Made by a program: the position numbers and the translations under genes. Source: Polystyrenella longa (GTDB lineage: Bacteria > Planctomycetota > Planctomycetia > Planctomycetales > Planctomycetaceae). From it: a stretch of DNA of 64,000 bases. Below are positions 43,361-53,095 of the stretch, in pieces (the first letter of the stretch is position 1; each line of letters starts with the position of its first letter). Location of the stretch: assembly GCF_007750395.1 (NCBI RefSeq), contig NZ_CP036281.1, positions 3,495,001 through 3,559,000 of the forward strand. Reading direction: 5' to 3'. Under the pieces are notes generated by a model. That model saw nothing but the letters and a program-made list of their open reading frames with translations, did no database searches and was not told the origin of the DNA.

Positions 43361-45250
43361 TTAGTTCGATCCTTTATCTTTCCCTTTATTGTCCGACTTC
43401 GGTGCGGAACCTTTTCCAGAGTCTGATTTTCCAGAACCGGATCCTTTACTACCACCTGAGGCAGCAGGAGCGGAGCCTCCTCTGTTTCCGTTTGATTTTC
43501 CAGCAGCAGGTTTGTCACCTGAACTATTTCCATTCCCCGCATTGGGGCTGTTGCCAGATTTAGGGCCTTTGTCTGCCTTTGGTTTTTCGCCAGCTTTGGG
43601 CTGATTTCCCGGACTTGGATTGTTTCCCGCTTTCGGCGTATTACCAGGAGCAGGGTTGTTGGGTTTTGCGCCATCTCCTTTGTCGGGTTTTCCTTTGCCT
43701 GGTTTTTCCGGTTTGGGAGAGTTCCCGGAATTCGGTTTGTCTGAACCGATACCTTTAGAGGGTTTCGGAGTCTGGGGCGAGTCTTTTTTATCGACTTTGC
43801 CTTTACCCTTTTCAGGTCCACGCGGACTGTCTGAATTAGGAGATTTATTGCTACGATCCATTTTCGGCTTGCCGGTTTTTACTCCGTTTTTGCCGTCGGT
43901 GCTGCCAGCCTTGTCCTGAATTTGTTTACGGCGTTGTTCCGCTTCACGGACCTGATTTTTCCCTTCTCCTTTTGCTTTATTGCGAAACTCTTCGCGTTTC
44001 TGAGCAAAATCTTGCTTATTTTCGTTACTGGCCTGTTTCAACTCGTCGAGTTGTTTTTGGCGTTTCTGCTGTGAATCCTGGTATCGTTCTCTCTGATCTC
44101 TGTATTTGTTACGTCGATCATCATTACGCGTAAAGTTACCGTGCAGACCGGGGTAATTTCCATCAGTCAGGGCACTAATCTCCACAGCCAGCATGGCATC
44201 ACCTACGTCAATGTTCGCTCCCGCTTGCCAATCCCGTTGTTCACGCCAAGTATGACGAGGACGTCGGTCGGCATGATCACGGTAGTATCCGTGTCGTTCG
44301 TGATAGCGGTTGTACTGATCTCGGTGAAAATTGATGTAGAAGACTCGTAGTGGGTCGTAGAAAGCACGATCATCTACCCAAGGATAAAATGTGTTACTTG
44401 AAGAACCGTACTCGTAATAGTCTCCGTAGCCATAATGGCCGTAATTCGTGTCTACGAATAGATGCGCAGGAAGGTAGTCGGTTCTTACAACGACGTTGGG
44501 GGTATACTGATAATCAGCACTGACATCTGCCTGAAACAGGACAGGGCTAAAGAGAACCCCCCGTTGTTCCAGTTCATAGTCCCAGTATCCAGCCAGAGCG
44601 AGATAACCGCTAGGGGTCCAGACATAGCGAAAAGGAACCCAGACTCGGCCATCGTATCCTTCAGCCCAATATCCTTCTGCCCACTCATAGTCGTTACTGG
44701 TTACTTCCCAGTGACCTGGTACCCAGAAATGTTCCGGTGACGGACTTTCATCTTGTTCTTCTTTTTGAGCTTCTGGTGGTTGCTCCGAAACGAGAACGGG
44801 TTGGGTTTCTCCGCTCCAGAACCCAGAGACCCACGCGAAACCCTGGTCAGCCTGTGCCCAGTAACCGGGGTTCCAAGTCATATCTTCTGGTGCAAGCCGC
44901 CAGATACCGCTGATCCAGATGAATCGTTGCTCTTCCCATTCCCAACCCCAGTATCCGGGAATCCACTCATAGTCTCCTGATTCCGGTACTACTTCCGATG
45001 GTAATTCCTGGATCGGTTGAGGAGGCTGTTTATCAATGACGAGCCCTTGACCATTAATCGACTGGTAAGGCTGAGCAAAGGCCTCGTGAATTGGGCCTCT
45101 ATTTAATTCGGTCAGCTCACCGCTCGCAGAGCGGTCGGGTTGAGGCGCCGGCGGTTGCTGAGCGCTCAGTTGAGATGATGTGAAAACGACCAATGCTCCG
45201 AAAATGGAACAGCCCAGTACTAACTTGGGCCAGGAAAAAGCGACTTTCAT
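43361..45250 (-). CDS. YXWGXW-repeat secreted protein with low-complexity tail
   Basis: 629 residues with a signal peptide (cleavage near SAQQ). The first half carries YXWGXW/W-x2-G-x-W repeats: YEWIPGYWGWEW, FIWISGIW, MTWNPGYWAQ, FAWVSGFWS, HFWVPGHWE, YEWAEGYWAE, VWTPSGYLALAGYWDY. Residues ~270-320 are Tyr/Arg/His-rich (YNRYHERHGYYRDHADRRPR). Then comes a charged coiled coil (YRDQRERYQDSQQKRQKQL) and a ~170-residue tail of Gly/Lys/Pro/Asn/Ser (GNSPKPEKPGKGKP and similar). The Trp-rich repeat is a known family of unknown function in envelope proteins; a structural role outside the cytoplasm is inferred. No catalytic motif. Confidence 0.8.
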   Translation of the reverse strand: MKVAFSWPKLVLGCSIFGALVVFTSSQLSAQQPPAPQPDRSASGELTELNRGPIHEAFAQPYQSINGQGLVIDKQPPQPIQELPSEVVPESGDYEWIPGYWGWEWEEQRFIWISGIWRLAPEDMTWNPGYWAQADQGFAWVSGFWSGETQPVLVSEQPPEAQKEEQDESPSPEHFWVPGHWEVTSNDYEWAEGYWAEGYDGRVWVPFRYVWTPSGYLALAGYWDYELEQRGVLFSPVLFQADVSADYQYTPNVVVRTDYLPAHLFVDTNYGHYGYGDYYEYGSSSNTFYPWVDDRAFYDPLRVFYINFHRDQYNRYHERHGYYRDHADRRPRHTWREQRDWQAGANIDVGDAMLAVEISALTDGNYPGLHGNFTRNDDRRNKYRDQRERYQDSQQKRQKQLDELKQASNENKQDFAQKREEFRNKAKGEGKNQVREAEQRRKQIQDKAGSTDGKNGVKTGKPKMDRSNKSPNSDSPRGPEKGKGKVDKKDSPQTPKPSKGIGSDKPNSGNSPKPEKPGKGKPDKGDGAKPNNPAPGNTPKAGNNPSPGNQPKAGEKPKADKGPKSGNSPNAGNGNSSGDKPAAGKSNGNRGGSAPAASGGSKGSGSGKSDSGKGSAPKSDNKGKDKGSN

Positions 45251-45647
45251 TAAGATATCCTCCCTCGGTGAAAAAAAAGTGGTTGACTATCTCAAAAGAA
45301 TGCAACTCCTGTTCCGTTCCCCGTAACTGATTCATTAGCAGGAGCGTAATGCCTCCAGAGCGGATACTGGTCTCTCAGTTTTCAGATGGTACAACTCCAC
45401 AGGCAACTCGTTGCCTCAGGCACCTATTGCCATACAACTAACTTGATTAAGTTTTGATACGTTACTGGCGAGACACTGGTCAATTGACGACAAATCTTTC
45501 ATAGTGGCGTTTTTGATGATCCAGTTGAGTGACCCGTCAACTGAGGTAAACCTGATTGCGAATGCCGGATAGAACTGGCCGCTCGAAGGCTGGAGGATGG
45601 GTCCCCGTTTCGACTCTCTTTTACGTGCTTACTGAGTTTGGTGTATC
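45251..45647. other. Divergent intergenic region
   Basis: 397 bases between the divergent YXWGXW and MarC genes. A 7-bp inverted repeat CAGTTGA-N8-TCAACTG lies at 45522-45543. No gene or RNA seen; promoters for both genes must be here. Confidence 0.4.
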
Positions 45648-46259
45648 GTGGACAATTTGCTGGAATCGTTGCTGCTACTTCTCGTTTTACTTAACCCGTT
45701 TTTGCTCATCGTCTATTTGACCGATGTGGCAGAGAAACTGAGTCTGAGCGAATTCTCCCGGGTATTACTCCGAGGGGGATTTATCGCGACCGCAGTCTTT
45801 TGTACGTTTACGGTGTTGGGAGACGCGATTTTTTCGAAACTCATGCAAGCCAACTTCGCCTCGTTCCAGATTTTTGGCGGGGTCGTTTTTATGTTGATCG
45901 GACTGCAATTTGTCTTTCGAGGCCCTGCTGCGATCGAGTTACTGCGGGGAGAATCTGAACATCTGGCCGGTGCCATTGCCATGCCGATGCTCATCGGACC
46001 GGGAACCATTAGTGCCAGCGTTTTGATCGGCCAGAAGCATGACGTTTTACCGGCCTGCGTGACCATTTTCTCTGCCGTCTTTATTTCGATCCTGATCATG
46101 ATCGGCTTGAAAGCGATTCACGACTACGTCCGCGAGAAAAACGAACGCCTTATCGATCGCTACGTCGAAATTGCCGGAAGAATCACAGCCCTCTTCATCG
46201 GTACGATTTCAGTCGAAATGATTATGGTTGGAATACGAAGTTGGATGGAGAAGTTTTAA
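45648..46259 (+). CDS. MarC-family (UPF0056) membrane protein
   Basis: 203 residues, GTG start at 45648. Six hydrophobic segments. Recognised by the N-terminal LNPFLLIVYLTDVAEKLS, the GGVVFMLIGLQFVFRG helix and the AIAMPMLIGPGTISASV re-entrant-like motif of the MarC family. Its function is not known (the name comes from the E. coli mar locus, where it is not needed for resistance). Inner membrane. Monocistronic. Confidence 0.85.
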   Translation: MDNLLESLLLLLVLLNPFLLIVYLTDVAEKLSLSEFSRVLLRGGFIATAVFCTFTVLGDAIFSKLMQANFASFQIFGGVVFMLIGLQFVFRGPAAIELLRGESEHLAGAIAMPMLIGPGTISASVLIGQKHDVLPACVTIFSAVFISILIMIGLKAIHDYVREKNERLIDRYVEIAGRITALFIGTISVEMIMVGIRSWMEKF

Positions 46260-46324
46260 GGGGGGGCCGAATTCAGGTCAGTACAGCTAAGGTGCATCTG
46301 TTTTCACTCTCTTATGCATCCATA

Positions 46325-46738
46325 TTAGCGAATACTGAGTTGCCCCTTGATGTCGTCAAAAACAGGAACGAAGAACTCTGTCTCGCCGTTAACATATCGC
46401 TTCGCCACCAAGTTCAATGGGAATACCACGGCGTCATTCTGCTTTCGATGAACTGCCATCTCGGTCCCATGTTCATCTGAGGCCACAACCCAGTCGAATC
46501 CCAGTTCTTCGATGAGACACTGCCCAAATGCAATCCCAAAGGCATTAATAAATATGTTCGGGTCTTCTGAATCCTGATCATGGTGAGCAAACCATTCTGT
46601 ATATGTTTTATCAAGTCCAGATGGTGTAAGAGCGGATTAGCCCGTAGTCTCGCCCGAGTGAAGGGCCTGAGTCAATCCGAGGTTATTGTTGATCCACTCG
46701 CGTTCGGATTCGTTAATCTCTGATAGAGTCGGGTTCAT
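46325..46738 (-). pseudogene. DUF3806-like gene broken by one in-frame stop
   Basis: Reading from ATG 46738 in one frame gives MNPTLSEINESEREWINNNL and so on to codon 33, a TAA at codon 34 (46637-46639), then a further 103 codons of clearly protein-like sequence to a TAA at 46325-46327: DKTYTEWFAHHDQDSEDPNI, INAFGIAFGQCLIEELGFDW, VVASDEHGTEMAVHRKQNDA, VVFPLNLVAKRYVNGETEFF. The GIAFGQ...ELGFDWVV...DEHGTE...VFPLNLVAKR pattern matches DUF3806-type proteins. No shift of frame is needed, so a single nonsense change (or a sequencing error) explains it. Without the stop it would be a 137-residue cytoplasmic protein of unknown function. No Met start follows the stop until residue ~92. Confidence 0.7.
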
Positions 46739-46976
46739 GAATATGATCCTCTATTTAAGGTCTATAATTCGTAAATTACTACACTTTTAGATTGAAGAGA
46801 CCACCTTTTCTTATTGTCATTTATCCGATGCGAATACGCAAACCCCTAAACTCGTTTCAGATATTTTCTCAAGCCACCTCTGGAATCAAGTCTAAGCAGA
46901 TCTTACGATGGATTTGTTGATTATTAAGTTCACCAAGTCCTCGCTTTCTCGTCCCTATCCTCAGCAGGCCCACCTC

Positions 46977-47822
46977 ATGATTCTTCAGACTCCTTCCTAC
47001 GTTCAACGTTATCCCGTCGTCTTCTTCATGCTTGCCTTGTTAGTAGTAACGGCTCTTTCTTCCTCCGTCGCACGGGCTGAGCATGAGGGAAAGATTCAGA
47101 TTCTCCTGTTAGGTGACAGCACGGCGGAAGGAAGTATTCCCCGATTGATTAAACCGGAGGGACCGCATCTGGAAAAAGTGCTGGAACAATTATTGGCGGC
47201 TGAAGGAGATCTCCCGGCGACCCAGGTGATTAATTCCACCCTGAGCGGTGAGTACATCGATCGATTGTTCAGTTCGGGCCGATACGATCGGGATGTGGCG
47301 AAGTTGCCCGGAATCGACTATATCTTCATTCGCTATGGATTGAATGACCGGGGGCGATTGAAGGATTTTCCGAATGAATTCCCGGAAGACTTTCATCAAT
47401 TACTTGCCCGTTTACGACAGGATCATCCCGATGCCCTGTTGATCCCGATGACGGTGATTCCCTTCTCGGGTGAAGAAGCAAGTAAGCAGATTAATGATCT
47501 GGTGCGTGGCGTTGCCGAAAAAGAAAAGCTGGAGGTCTTTGACATCTACCCCCGTTACGCTGCCGAGTTGGAAAAAGGGTACAACATGCTGAACTACCGA
47601 CGGTACCCACTTGCTAAAGTTCCGGAGAAGTACCTCGCACTTGTCAAACCCTATGTTCATGGAGAAAGTGTGCTGGTGATGAGTAACGAACTTGATGGAA
47701 TCCTCGGCCACTTACCCGGTTGGACCTCCGATCGCCATCCAAACCTGGCCGGTTACAATGTAATCGCCGACGAAACCGCCAAATACCTGGCCCCCATCAT
47801 GCGAATGAAAACAGTTGAATAG
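46977..47822 (+). CDS. Exported SGNH/GDSL-family hydrolase
   Basis: 281 residues from the Met at 46977; Met codons at 46908 and later are also in frame, but the leader (YPVVFFMLALLVVTALSSSV, cleavage near ARA) fits best with this start. SGNH motifs: block I LLLGDSTAEGS (Ser nucleophile), block III YGLNDRG with Asn, and block V DRHPNLAGYNVIA with the Asp and His. These enzymes are exported esterases, in this phylum often acting on acetylated polysaccharides. Preceded by the broken DUF3806 gene on the other strand. Confidence 0.82.
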   Translation: MILQTPSYVQRYPVVFFMLALLVVTALSSSVARAEHEGKIQILLLGDSTAEGSIPRLIKPEGPHLEKVLEQLLAAEGDLPATQVINSTLSGEYIDRLFSSGRYDRDVAKLPGIDYIFIRYGLNDRGRLKDFPNEFPEDFHQLLARLRQDHPDALLIPMTVIPFSGEEASKQINDLVRGVAEKEKLEVFDIYPRYAAELEKGYNMLNYRRYPLAKVPEKYLALVKPYVHGESVLVMSNELDGILGHLPGWTSDRHPNLAGYNVIADETAKYLAPIMRMKTVE

Positions 47823-48158
47823 GTCATCTGAATGAGTTTTGGAGGGGGATAAGGTATATAGTGGGATCAAACTTGCGACTTATTTTTCTAATGGTACCTT
47901 GTTTTATAGTAAAAGTTCTCAGACACACACTCTCCGTGAGAGGAGAGTGTGTTAAACTAGAGGCCGATTGAGCCAGTAAAGCATGCTTAATGCGCAGCTT
48001 TCCTGAAACCCGGTTGTGGTTCTCTTAGAGCCTTTAAAATAAGGTCGCCTTGACCCATGAGAGGGTTTCAGGACCGCTTGCAATAGAACACGGCGATTGA
48101 AACGGTATCGTGCCCCACGCACTCGTTTTGAAATATCGCCGGCTAAGAGATAGGCGGA
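47823..48158. other. Intergenic region with two inverted repeats
   Basis: 336 bases. An 11-bp perfect hairpin ACACACTCTCC-GTGAGA-GGAGAGTGTGT (47925-47952) sits about 100 bases past the GDSL gene and may terminate it, though no T-run follows. A second 11-bp inverted repeat, TCCTGAAACCC (48001-48011) and GGGTTTCAGGA (48063-48073), frames a 51-base loop just before the kinase gene. No gene seen. Confidence 0.45.
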
Positions 48159-50705
48159 ATGACACAGATCAATCAATCAAACGAAAATATCGATGATCGC
48201 CATTGCTCTCCACCAGAAGAGCAAATCATGAATGACGGGGTCCCTTCAAAGGATCTGAATACGTCACAAGCGATGGTTGATGCGCTGATCCGGTTGCATG
48301 AATTAAACGCCCGTCTCCTCAATTCCCCCAATCTGATTGATGTTTCTCGAGATACGCTGGAAACAGTCGTTGATCTTTCATCCGCAGATTTCGGTACACT
48401 TCAATTCTTTGATCCTGCTGAAAATGGATTGAGGTACGTCGCTCAAGTCGGTTTTAAACCAGGGTTCTTAGATAACAACGACATCATTGACCATGAATTC
48501 CATTCGACCTGCGCCAAGGCTCTTCAGTCGGGCGTACGCGTAATCGTTGAGGACTTTGAAACCGACGATGAGGCTAAAGATCATCGGATGATGGCGGCTG
48601 AATTCGGTTATCGTGCAGCCCAGAGTACTCCTCTGCTAAGTCATCATCGAGAAGTGATTGGAATGATCACTACTCATTTCCGACATCCCAGAAAGTTCAC
48701 TGAATGGGAATTAAAATTAGTCGACTTGTTTGTTATGCAAGCTTCTTCCGTGATCGAACGGACACGAACTATGGCCGAACTGCGGGAGAGCGAAGCCCGT
48801 TTTCGAACCATGGCCGACACCGCCCCGGGTATGCTCTGGATAACCGACCAAGAGCACCGCTGCACATTCCTGAGTAAAGGCTGGTACGATTTCACCGGTC
48901 AGACGGAAAGTGAAGGTCTCGGTTTTGGTTGGTTGGACGCAACTCATCCCGACGATCGTAAGCGAGCCGCTGAAACATTCCATGTAGCTGCTGACAAGCG
49001 GATCGAATGCGCGATCGAGTATCGCTTGCGACAGACAGACGGGACTTATCGCTGGGTGATCGACACCGCGCGACCTCGGGTAGATGAGAAAGGTGTCTGG
49101 CACGGATTTATCGGTTCGGTGATTGACAACCACGAAAACAAAATCGCCAATGAAATAATGAGAGAGAACGAAGGTCGCTTACGAATTGCCGCAGAGGCGA
49201 TTCGCGGCGTGTTCTACGATTATGATCTTCGCTCGGGTGTGATCACTCGATCACATGGTCTGGAGAAGGTCACCGGTTACCGAATAGAAGATCATCCTGT
49301 CGTCTCCAAATGGTGGTCTAACTTCGTCCACCCCGAAGACCGAACTCTCTTACGCAAGGCCATCGATCGAGCAATCTCTGAAGGTGGAACTCTCGATTGT
49401 ACTTATCGACTTCAACATAAGTTGGGACATCTTATTCACGTGTGGGACCAGGCGATTGTACTATCAGACGAGCTGGGAACACCTTTCAAAGTGATTGGGT
49501 GTGCTGTTGATATCAGCGAACAGAAGAAAACAGAAGAATCGCTCCAGCAAGCCCGTGCTATCGCTGAGGAAGCCAACCAGTCTCGAGGCGAGTTTCTAGC
49601 GAACATGAGCCACGAAATCCGGACTCCAATGACTGCGATCCTGGGACATGCCGAAATACTGGTTGATCACCTGATTGACGTTGATAACTTACAAGCCGTA
49701 GAGACGATCCGCCGTAATGGACTTTTCCTGCTGGAAGTCATCAACGATATTCTCGACTTGTCCAAAATTGATGCAGGGCGAATTCGTCTCGCCAGTGAAC
49801 GAATTTCGGTTGATGACCTGGTAAGTGACATCCGCTCATTAATGGATGTACGTGCGAAGGAAAAGAACCTGCTATTATCAGTTGAATGTGCAGGGAAGAT
49901 CCCAGCGACAATTCAAACAGATGGAACACGGCTACGACAGATTCTGCTCAACCTTTTAGGAAACGCGATTAAGTTCACAGAGCGCGGCGAAGTCAAATTG
50001 GTTGCCGACTTTCAGCCCTCGTTACAGCAGATGCAATTCGACGTCATCGATACTGGTGTTGGAATCGATCCTAGTCAGTTAGAACTTCTGTTCGAACCCT
50101 TTATGCAGTCAGATAACTCCACCACCCGCACAATCGGAGGAACAGGTCTCGGACTCACGATCAGTAGGCGACTGGCACGCGCCTTGGGTGGAGATGTGAC
50201 TGTCAAAAGCCAACCCGGTGTTGGCAGTAAGTTTACGCTCATCGTGGATTGTGGAAATATTGACTCCATCCCCTTAATCAATCCCTCTTTCGACATCTCG
50301 CTCGATAAAGCGGCGGATCATTTTTCTGGTTCTCTCTCTGGAACGGTGCTTGTAGTCGACGATCGTCGCGATATCCTGTATCTCGCCGCCAGATTAATTG
50401 AAGAGGCGGGAGGAAAAGTGATCACCGCAACGAATGGAAAAGATGCCATTGAGTTACTGGAGGGAACTGCAGCAGATCGTTCTGCGATTGATGTCGTTTT
50501 GATGGACATGCAAATGCCGCAGATGGACGGTTACGCGGCAACCCGAACACTACGTGCTCGCGGCTTCGATAAACCGATCATCGCTTTAACAGCGAATGCA
50601 ATGGTGGGAGACCGGGACCGTTGCATTGAAGCAGGCTGCACCAATTACACAACGAAACCGCTCAACTCCAAAGAGTTGCTGAGTATGATAGCGCAATACC
50701 TCTAG
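48159..50705 (+). CDS. Hybrid sensor histidine kinase (GAF-PAS-PAS-HisKA-HATPase-REC)
   Basis: 848 residues with no transmembrane segment, so a cytoplasmic sensor. Order: GAF (~45-200, LRYVAQVGFKPGFLDNND, CAKALQSGVRVIVEDFETD), PAS 1 (~215-330, MLWITDQEHRCTFLSKGWYD), PAS 2 (~345-460), HisKA with phospho-acceptor His485 in FLANMSHEIRTPM, HATPase_c (LRQILLNLLGNAIKFTERGE, IDTGVGI, GGTGLGLTISRRLARALGG) and a C-terminal receiver with Asp783 in VVLMDMQMPQMDGY. The kinase phosphorylates its own receiver; no response regulator gene is adjacent, so a phosphotransfer partner elsewhere is expected. The signal is unknown; GAF and PAS suggest a small ligand or redox cue. Confidence 0.92.
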   Translation: MTQINQSNENIDDRHCSPPEEQIMNDGVPSKDLNTSQAMVDALIRLHELNARLLNSPNLIDVSRDTLETVVDLSSADFGTLQFFDPAENGLRYVAQVGFKPGFLDNNDIIDHEFHSTCAKALQSGVRVIVEDFETDDEAKDHRMMAAEFGYRAAQSTPLLSHHREVIGMITTHFRHPRKFTEWELKLVDLFVMQASSVIERTRTMAELRESEARFRTMADTAPGMLWITDQEHRCTFLSKGWYDFTGQTESEGLGFGWLDATHPDDRKRAAETFHVAADKRIECAIEYRLRQTDGTYRWVIDTARPRVDEKGVWHGFIGSVIDNHENKIANEIMRENEGRLRIAAEAIRGVFYDYDLRSGVITRSHGLEKVTGYRIEDHPVVSKWWSNFVHPEDRTLLRKAIDRAISEGGTLDCTYRLQHKLGHLIHVWDQAIVLSDELGTPFKVIGCAVDISEQKKTEESLQQARAIAEEANQSRGEFLANMSHEIRTPMTAILGHAEILVDHLIDVDNLQAVETIRRNGLFLLEVINDILDLSKIDAGRIRLASERISVDDLVSDIRSLMDVRAKEKNLLLSVECAGKIPATIQTDGTRLRQILLNLLGNAIKFTERGEVKLVADFQPSLQQMQFDVIDTGVGIDPSQLELLFEPFMQSDNSTTRTIGGTGLGLTISRRLARALGGDVTVKSQPGVGSKFTLIVDCGNIDSIPLINPSFDISLDKAADHFSGSLSGTVLVVDDRRDILYLAARLIEEAGGKVITATNGKDAIELLEGTAADRSAIDVVLMDMQMPQMDGYAATRTLRARGFDKPIIALTANAMVGDRDRCIEAGCTNYTTKPLNSKELLSMIAQYL

Positions 50706-50786
50706 GGCGATTCATTTTCGATGTATTTGATTCAATGAATTGGAAATGTGAACTCAACAGGTGGGGTTTAGTCCACGATTGCTTGT

Positions 50787-51209
50787 TTACGCCAATGTCG
50801 CATCCAGAGTGATCTCTGCTGTCAGCAGTTTAGAGATAGGACAGCCTGCTTTGGCTTTCGCTGCGAGTTCCTGAAACTGCCCATCTTCGGCACCAGGGAT
50901 GGTCGCCGTCAACGTGAGATGGCTTTTAGTGACAGCAAAACCATCATCCACTTTTTCGAGAATGATCTCGGCGGTGGTATCCAGTTTCTCGGCGGTCAAT
51001 CCTGCTTCGCCGAGTATCATCGAAAGGGCCATACTGAAACAGCCAGCGTGCGCCACCGCGATCAATTCTTCAGGGTTGGTCCCCTTCTCGCCTTCAAAAC
51101 GACTTGAGAAACCGTAGGGGACGTTCGATAGCACGCCGCTCCCCGTCGTCAAAGTTCCTTTGCCTTCTTTCAACCCTCCTTGCCAAACGGCTGATCCTGT
51201 ACTTTTCAT
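50787..51209 (-). CDS. osmC: OsmC-family peroxiredoxin
   Basis: 140 residues, cytoplasmic. OsmC proteins reduce organic hydroperoxides with a pair of reactive cysteines. Both are present: the first in VAHAGCFSMALSMIL (Cys ~57) and the second in AKAGCPISKLLTAEI (Cys ~126). The N-terminal GSAVWQGGLKEGKGTLTTG is the family start. AAAGA lies upstream of the ATG. The next gene on this strand upstream is a ferredoxin-NADP reductase (161 bases), a possible redox partner by position only. Confidence 0.88.
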   Translation of the reverse strand: MKSTGSAVWQGGLKEGKGTLTTGSGVLSNVPYGFSSRFEGEKGTNPEELIAVAHAGCFSMALSMILGEAGLTAEKLDTTAEIILEKVDDGFAVTKSHLTLTATIPGAEDGQFQELAAKAKAGCPISKLLTAEITLDATLA

Positions 51210-51370
51210 CGTTGCTGATCTTTCTATTACTTATCGAATCATCTGAATGATGTTGGCCAAGTCAGACGTACCCGTCTGAACGATGTCTCTATTGTATGCA
51301 CAGATACTTTGACAGGCGATAGACAGGTCTTGAACGACAAATGCAATTTGAAGATACAAAAAAACGATAC

Positions 51371-52183
51371 TTACCAATATTTTTCTATATGGATTTGCCC
51401 GGGCTCTTTGGGGGTATGCTCGGTAAAGCCCTCCTGCTCCAGCACCGACTGCATCGTGATGATCATCGATGGATTGCCACATAAAAAAATGTGGGTGTTA
51501 TCCGGAGAGGCAGGTTCTGGAAGAAATTCATCAAAAGGGCGTCGGGCCCAGATGTCCTGAATGTAACCGGATTCCCCCTTCCAAGGGACAGGTTCCAGCT
51601 GCGGGCGGGTAATACTGGGCAGATACGCAAACCTGTCGCTGATACGGGCGACGGAGGTCAGTTCATTGTAGTATCCCAGTTCCCAGGAATGGCGAGCTCC
51701 ATGCAGAATGCCAAAGTGCCGTGACGAATCTTCGTGAAGTTTCGTCCGGTACATGCTCAGGTACGGGGCCAATCCAGTGCCTGTTCCCATCATGAGAACA
51801 TGTTTATCGTCGGGTACATGATCGAGGGTAAAGTGCCCGGTGATCTTCGGACCGAGCCACAGTTTGTCGCCCACTTTCAACTCGAATAAACGAGGCGTCA
51901 ACGCACCGGTGGGAACCATGACAATATAAATCTCGAGGTATCCGTTTGCCAGAGGTGAAGAGGCAATTGAGTACGCCCGCTTGATCATTTTAGCTGGATC
52001 GACAGGTTCTGCTTCTTCTTCGCAACCTGGATATCGAGGTGCGTCTCCTGGTAATCCCAGCACACAGAACTGGCCAGGAGTAAACTCATCCAGTTCCCAT
52101 CCATCGGGAACGACCCGAATAACGGCGAGACCAGGTGAGAGCTCAATGCGTTGAGCAAGAATCGCATTTAACTCCTGCGACAT
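51371..52183 (-). CDS. fpr: Ferredoxin-NADP reductase
   Basis: 270 residues. FAD enzyme moving electrons between NADPH and ferredoxin or flavodoxin in the cytoplasm. Seen: FAD motif RAYSIASSP (residues ~69-77), VGDKLWLGPKITGHFTL, the NADP-site motif LMMGTGTGLAPYLSM, HGARHSWELGYYNEL, and the C-terminal FLCGNPSMI. The terminal EKYW resembles the aromatic C-terminus that stacks on the flavin in the bacterial Fpr group. AGG lies 5 bases before the ATG. Confidence 0.88.
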   Translation of the reverse strand: MSQELNAILAQRIELSPGLAVIRVVPDGWELDEFTPGQFCVLGLPGDAPRYPGCEEEAEPVDPAKMIKRAYSIASSPLANGYLEIYIVMVPTGALTPRLFELKVGDKLWLGPKITGHFTLDHVPDDKHVLMMGTGTGLAPYLSMYRTKLHEDSSRHFGILHGARHSWELGYYNELTSVARISDRFAYLPSITRPQLEPVPWKGESGYIQDIWARRPFDEFLPEPASPDNTHIFLCGNPSMIITMQSVLEQEGFTEHTPKEPGQIHIEKYW

Positions 52184-52328
52184 GACAACCTGCTTCCTTT
52201 GCTGGGACTATCAATTACATCGTGAGAATAGGATTAAAGAGATGATCTCACATTGTGAACTGAACCGGCAAAGATTGAAAGCCCAGTCGGAAAATTCAAT
52301 GTCTATCCGACGCACTCGCTCCTAGTTT

Positions 52329-53040
52329 TCAGTCAATCAGACTCCCATCGTATTCGGCGAAGGCTCCGTCTATCGGGCTGGAAACCGAGGGGGGATCAGT
52401 CGGAGAGACGATGAATTGCAGAAAATGGGTTCGAGCATTGTAATTCGCGAGACCAAGTGCACCTTGATTTAAAGGCGTATGAAAATCCGCCGTCGCGATC
52501 AGTTCCCCAAAAACGAATAACTGAACCTCATCCTGATGAATACGCACTGAAATATTATATTCAGATCCTGAGACAATGTCTCGGTCGGTATCACCCCAGT
52601 CAACTGAGGCGTAGCGGTCGCCCCAATGGCCTCGGTATTGACCCATCACCCATTGATTTTGCACCGCAAAGTATCCGGCGTATTTGAAGTTATTTTCATC
52701 CACATAATCAAAGATAACAAATCCATCTGCCCAAAATCCTGATTTAGCCATGGCACGCATATCGACAGAGAGAGAACTCATCGGACAATATGGTACTGGT
52801 CCCAAGAATTGCGATGGTCAAGCCTTGGTCGTTAATACCAGCAAGCTGAAATACAGTACTCTTGCCGCTTTCGACCAACTGTTCGTTTCCATTCTTCAAT
52901 ACGTTAAATCCAGAATACGCTGAATCCAGCCCAACCCTGGAATTCAGAATTCTGACTGAATGGCAATTCAACTTGATCATTGAATTGCACACGGGGCTGC
53001 CCCAACTTCCCACCGAGCAAAACATCGAGATCACCATGCC
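52329..53040 (-). pseudogene. Frameshifted lectin-like (ConA-type) fragment
   Basis: Two reading frames join across a dinucleotide tract. Upstream frame: LVESGKSTVFQLAGINDQGL, IAILGTSTILSDEFSL; downstream frame: SVDMRAMAKSGFWADGFVIF, DYVDENNFKYAGYFAVQNQW, GALGLANYNARTHFLQFIV. At 52767-52774 the plus strand reads (AG)4; one more AG would join them into SDEFSLSVDMRAMAKSGFWADG. The downstream part resembles a concanavalin-like domain found at the C-terminal side of large planctomycete surface proteins (GFVIFDYVD, FKYAGYF, GLANYNART). No start, signal peptide or other domain is found, so this is a broken remnant, or a phase-variable or sequencing-slip site. Confidence 0.6.
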
Positions 53041-53095
53041 TTTTCCGCTATTTATTCCGCCTAGAGGTCCCCCCCTTGTTTTCTTCCAAACGACC

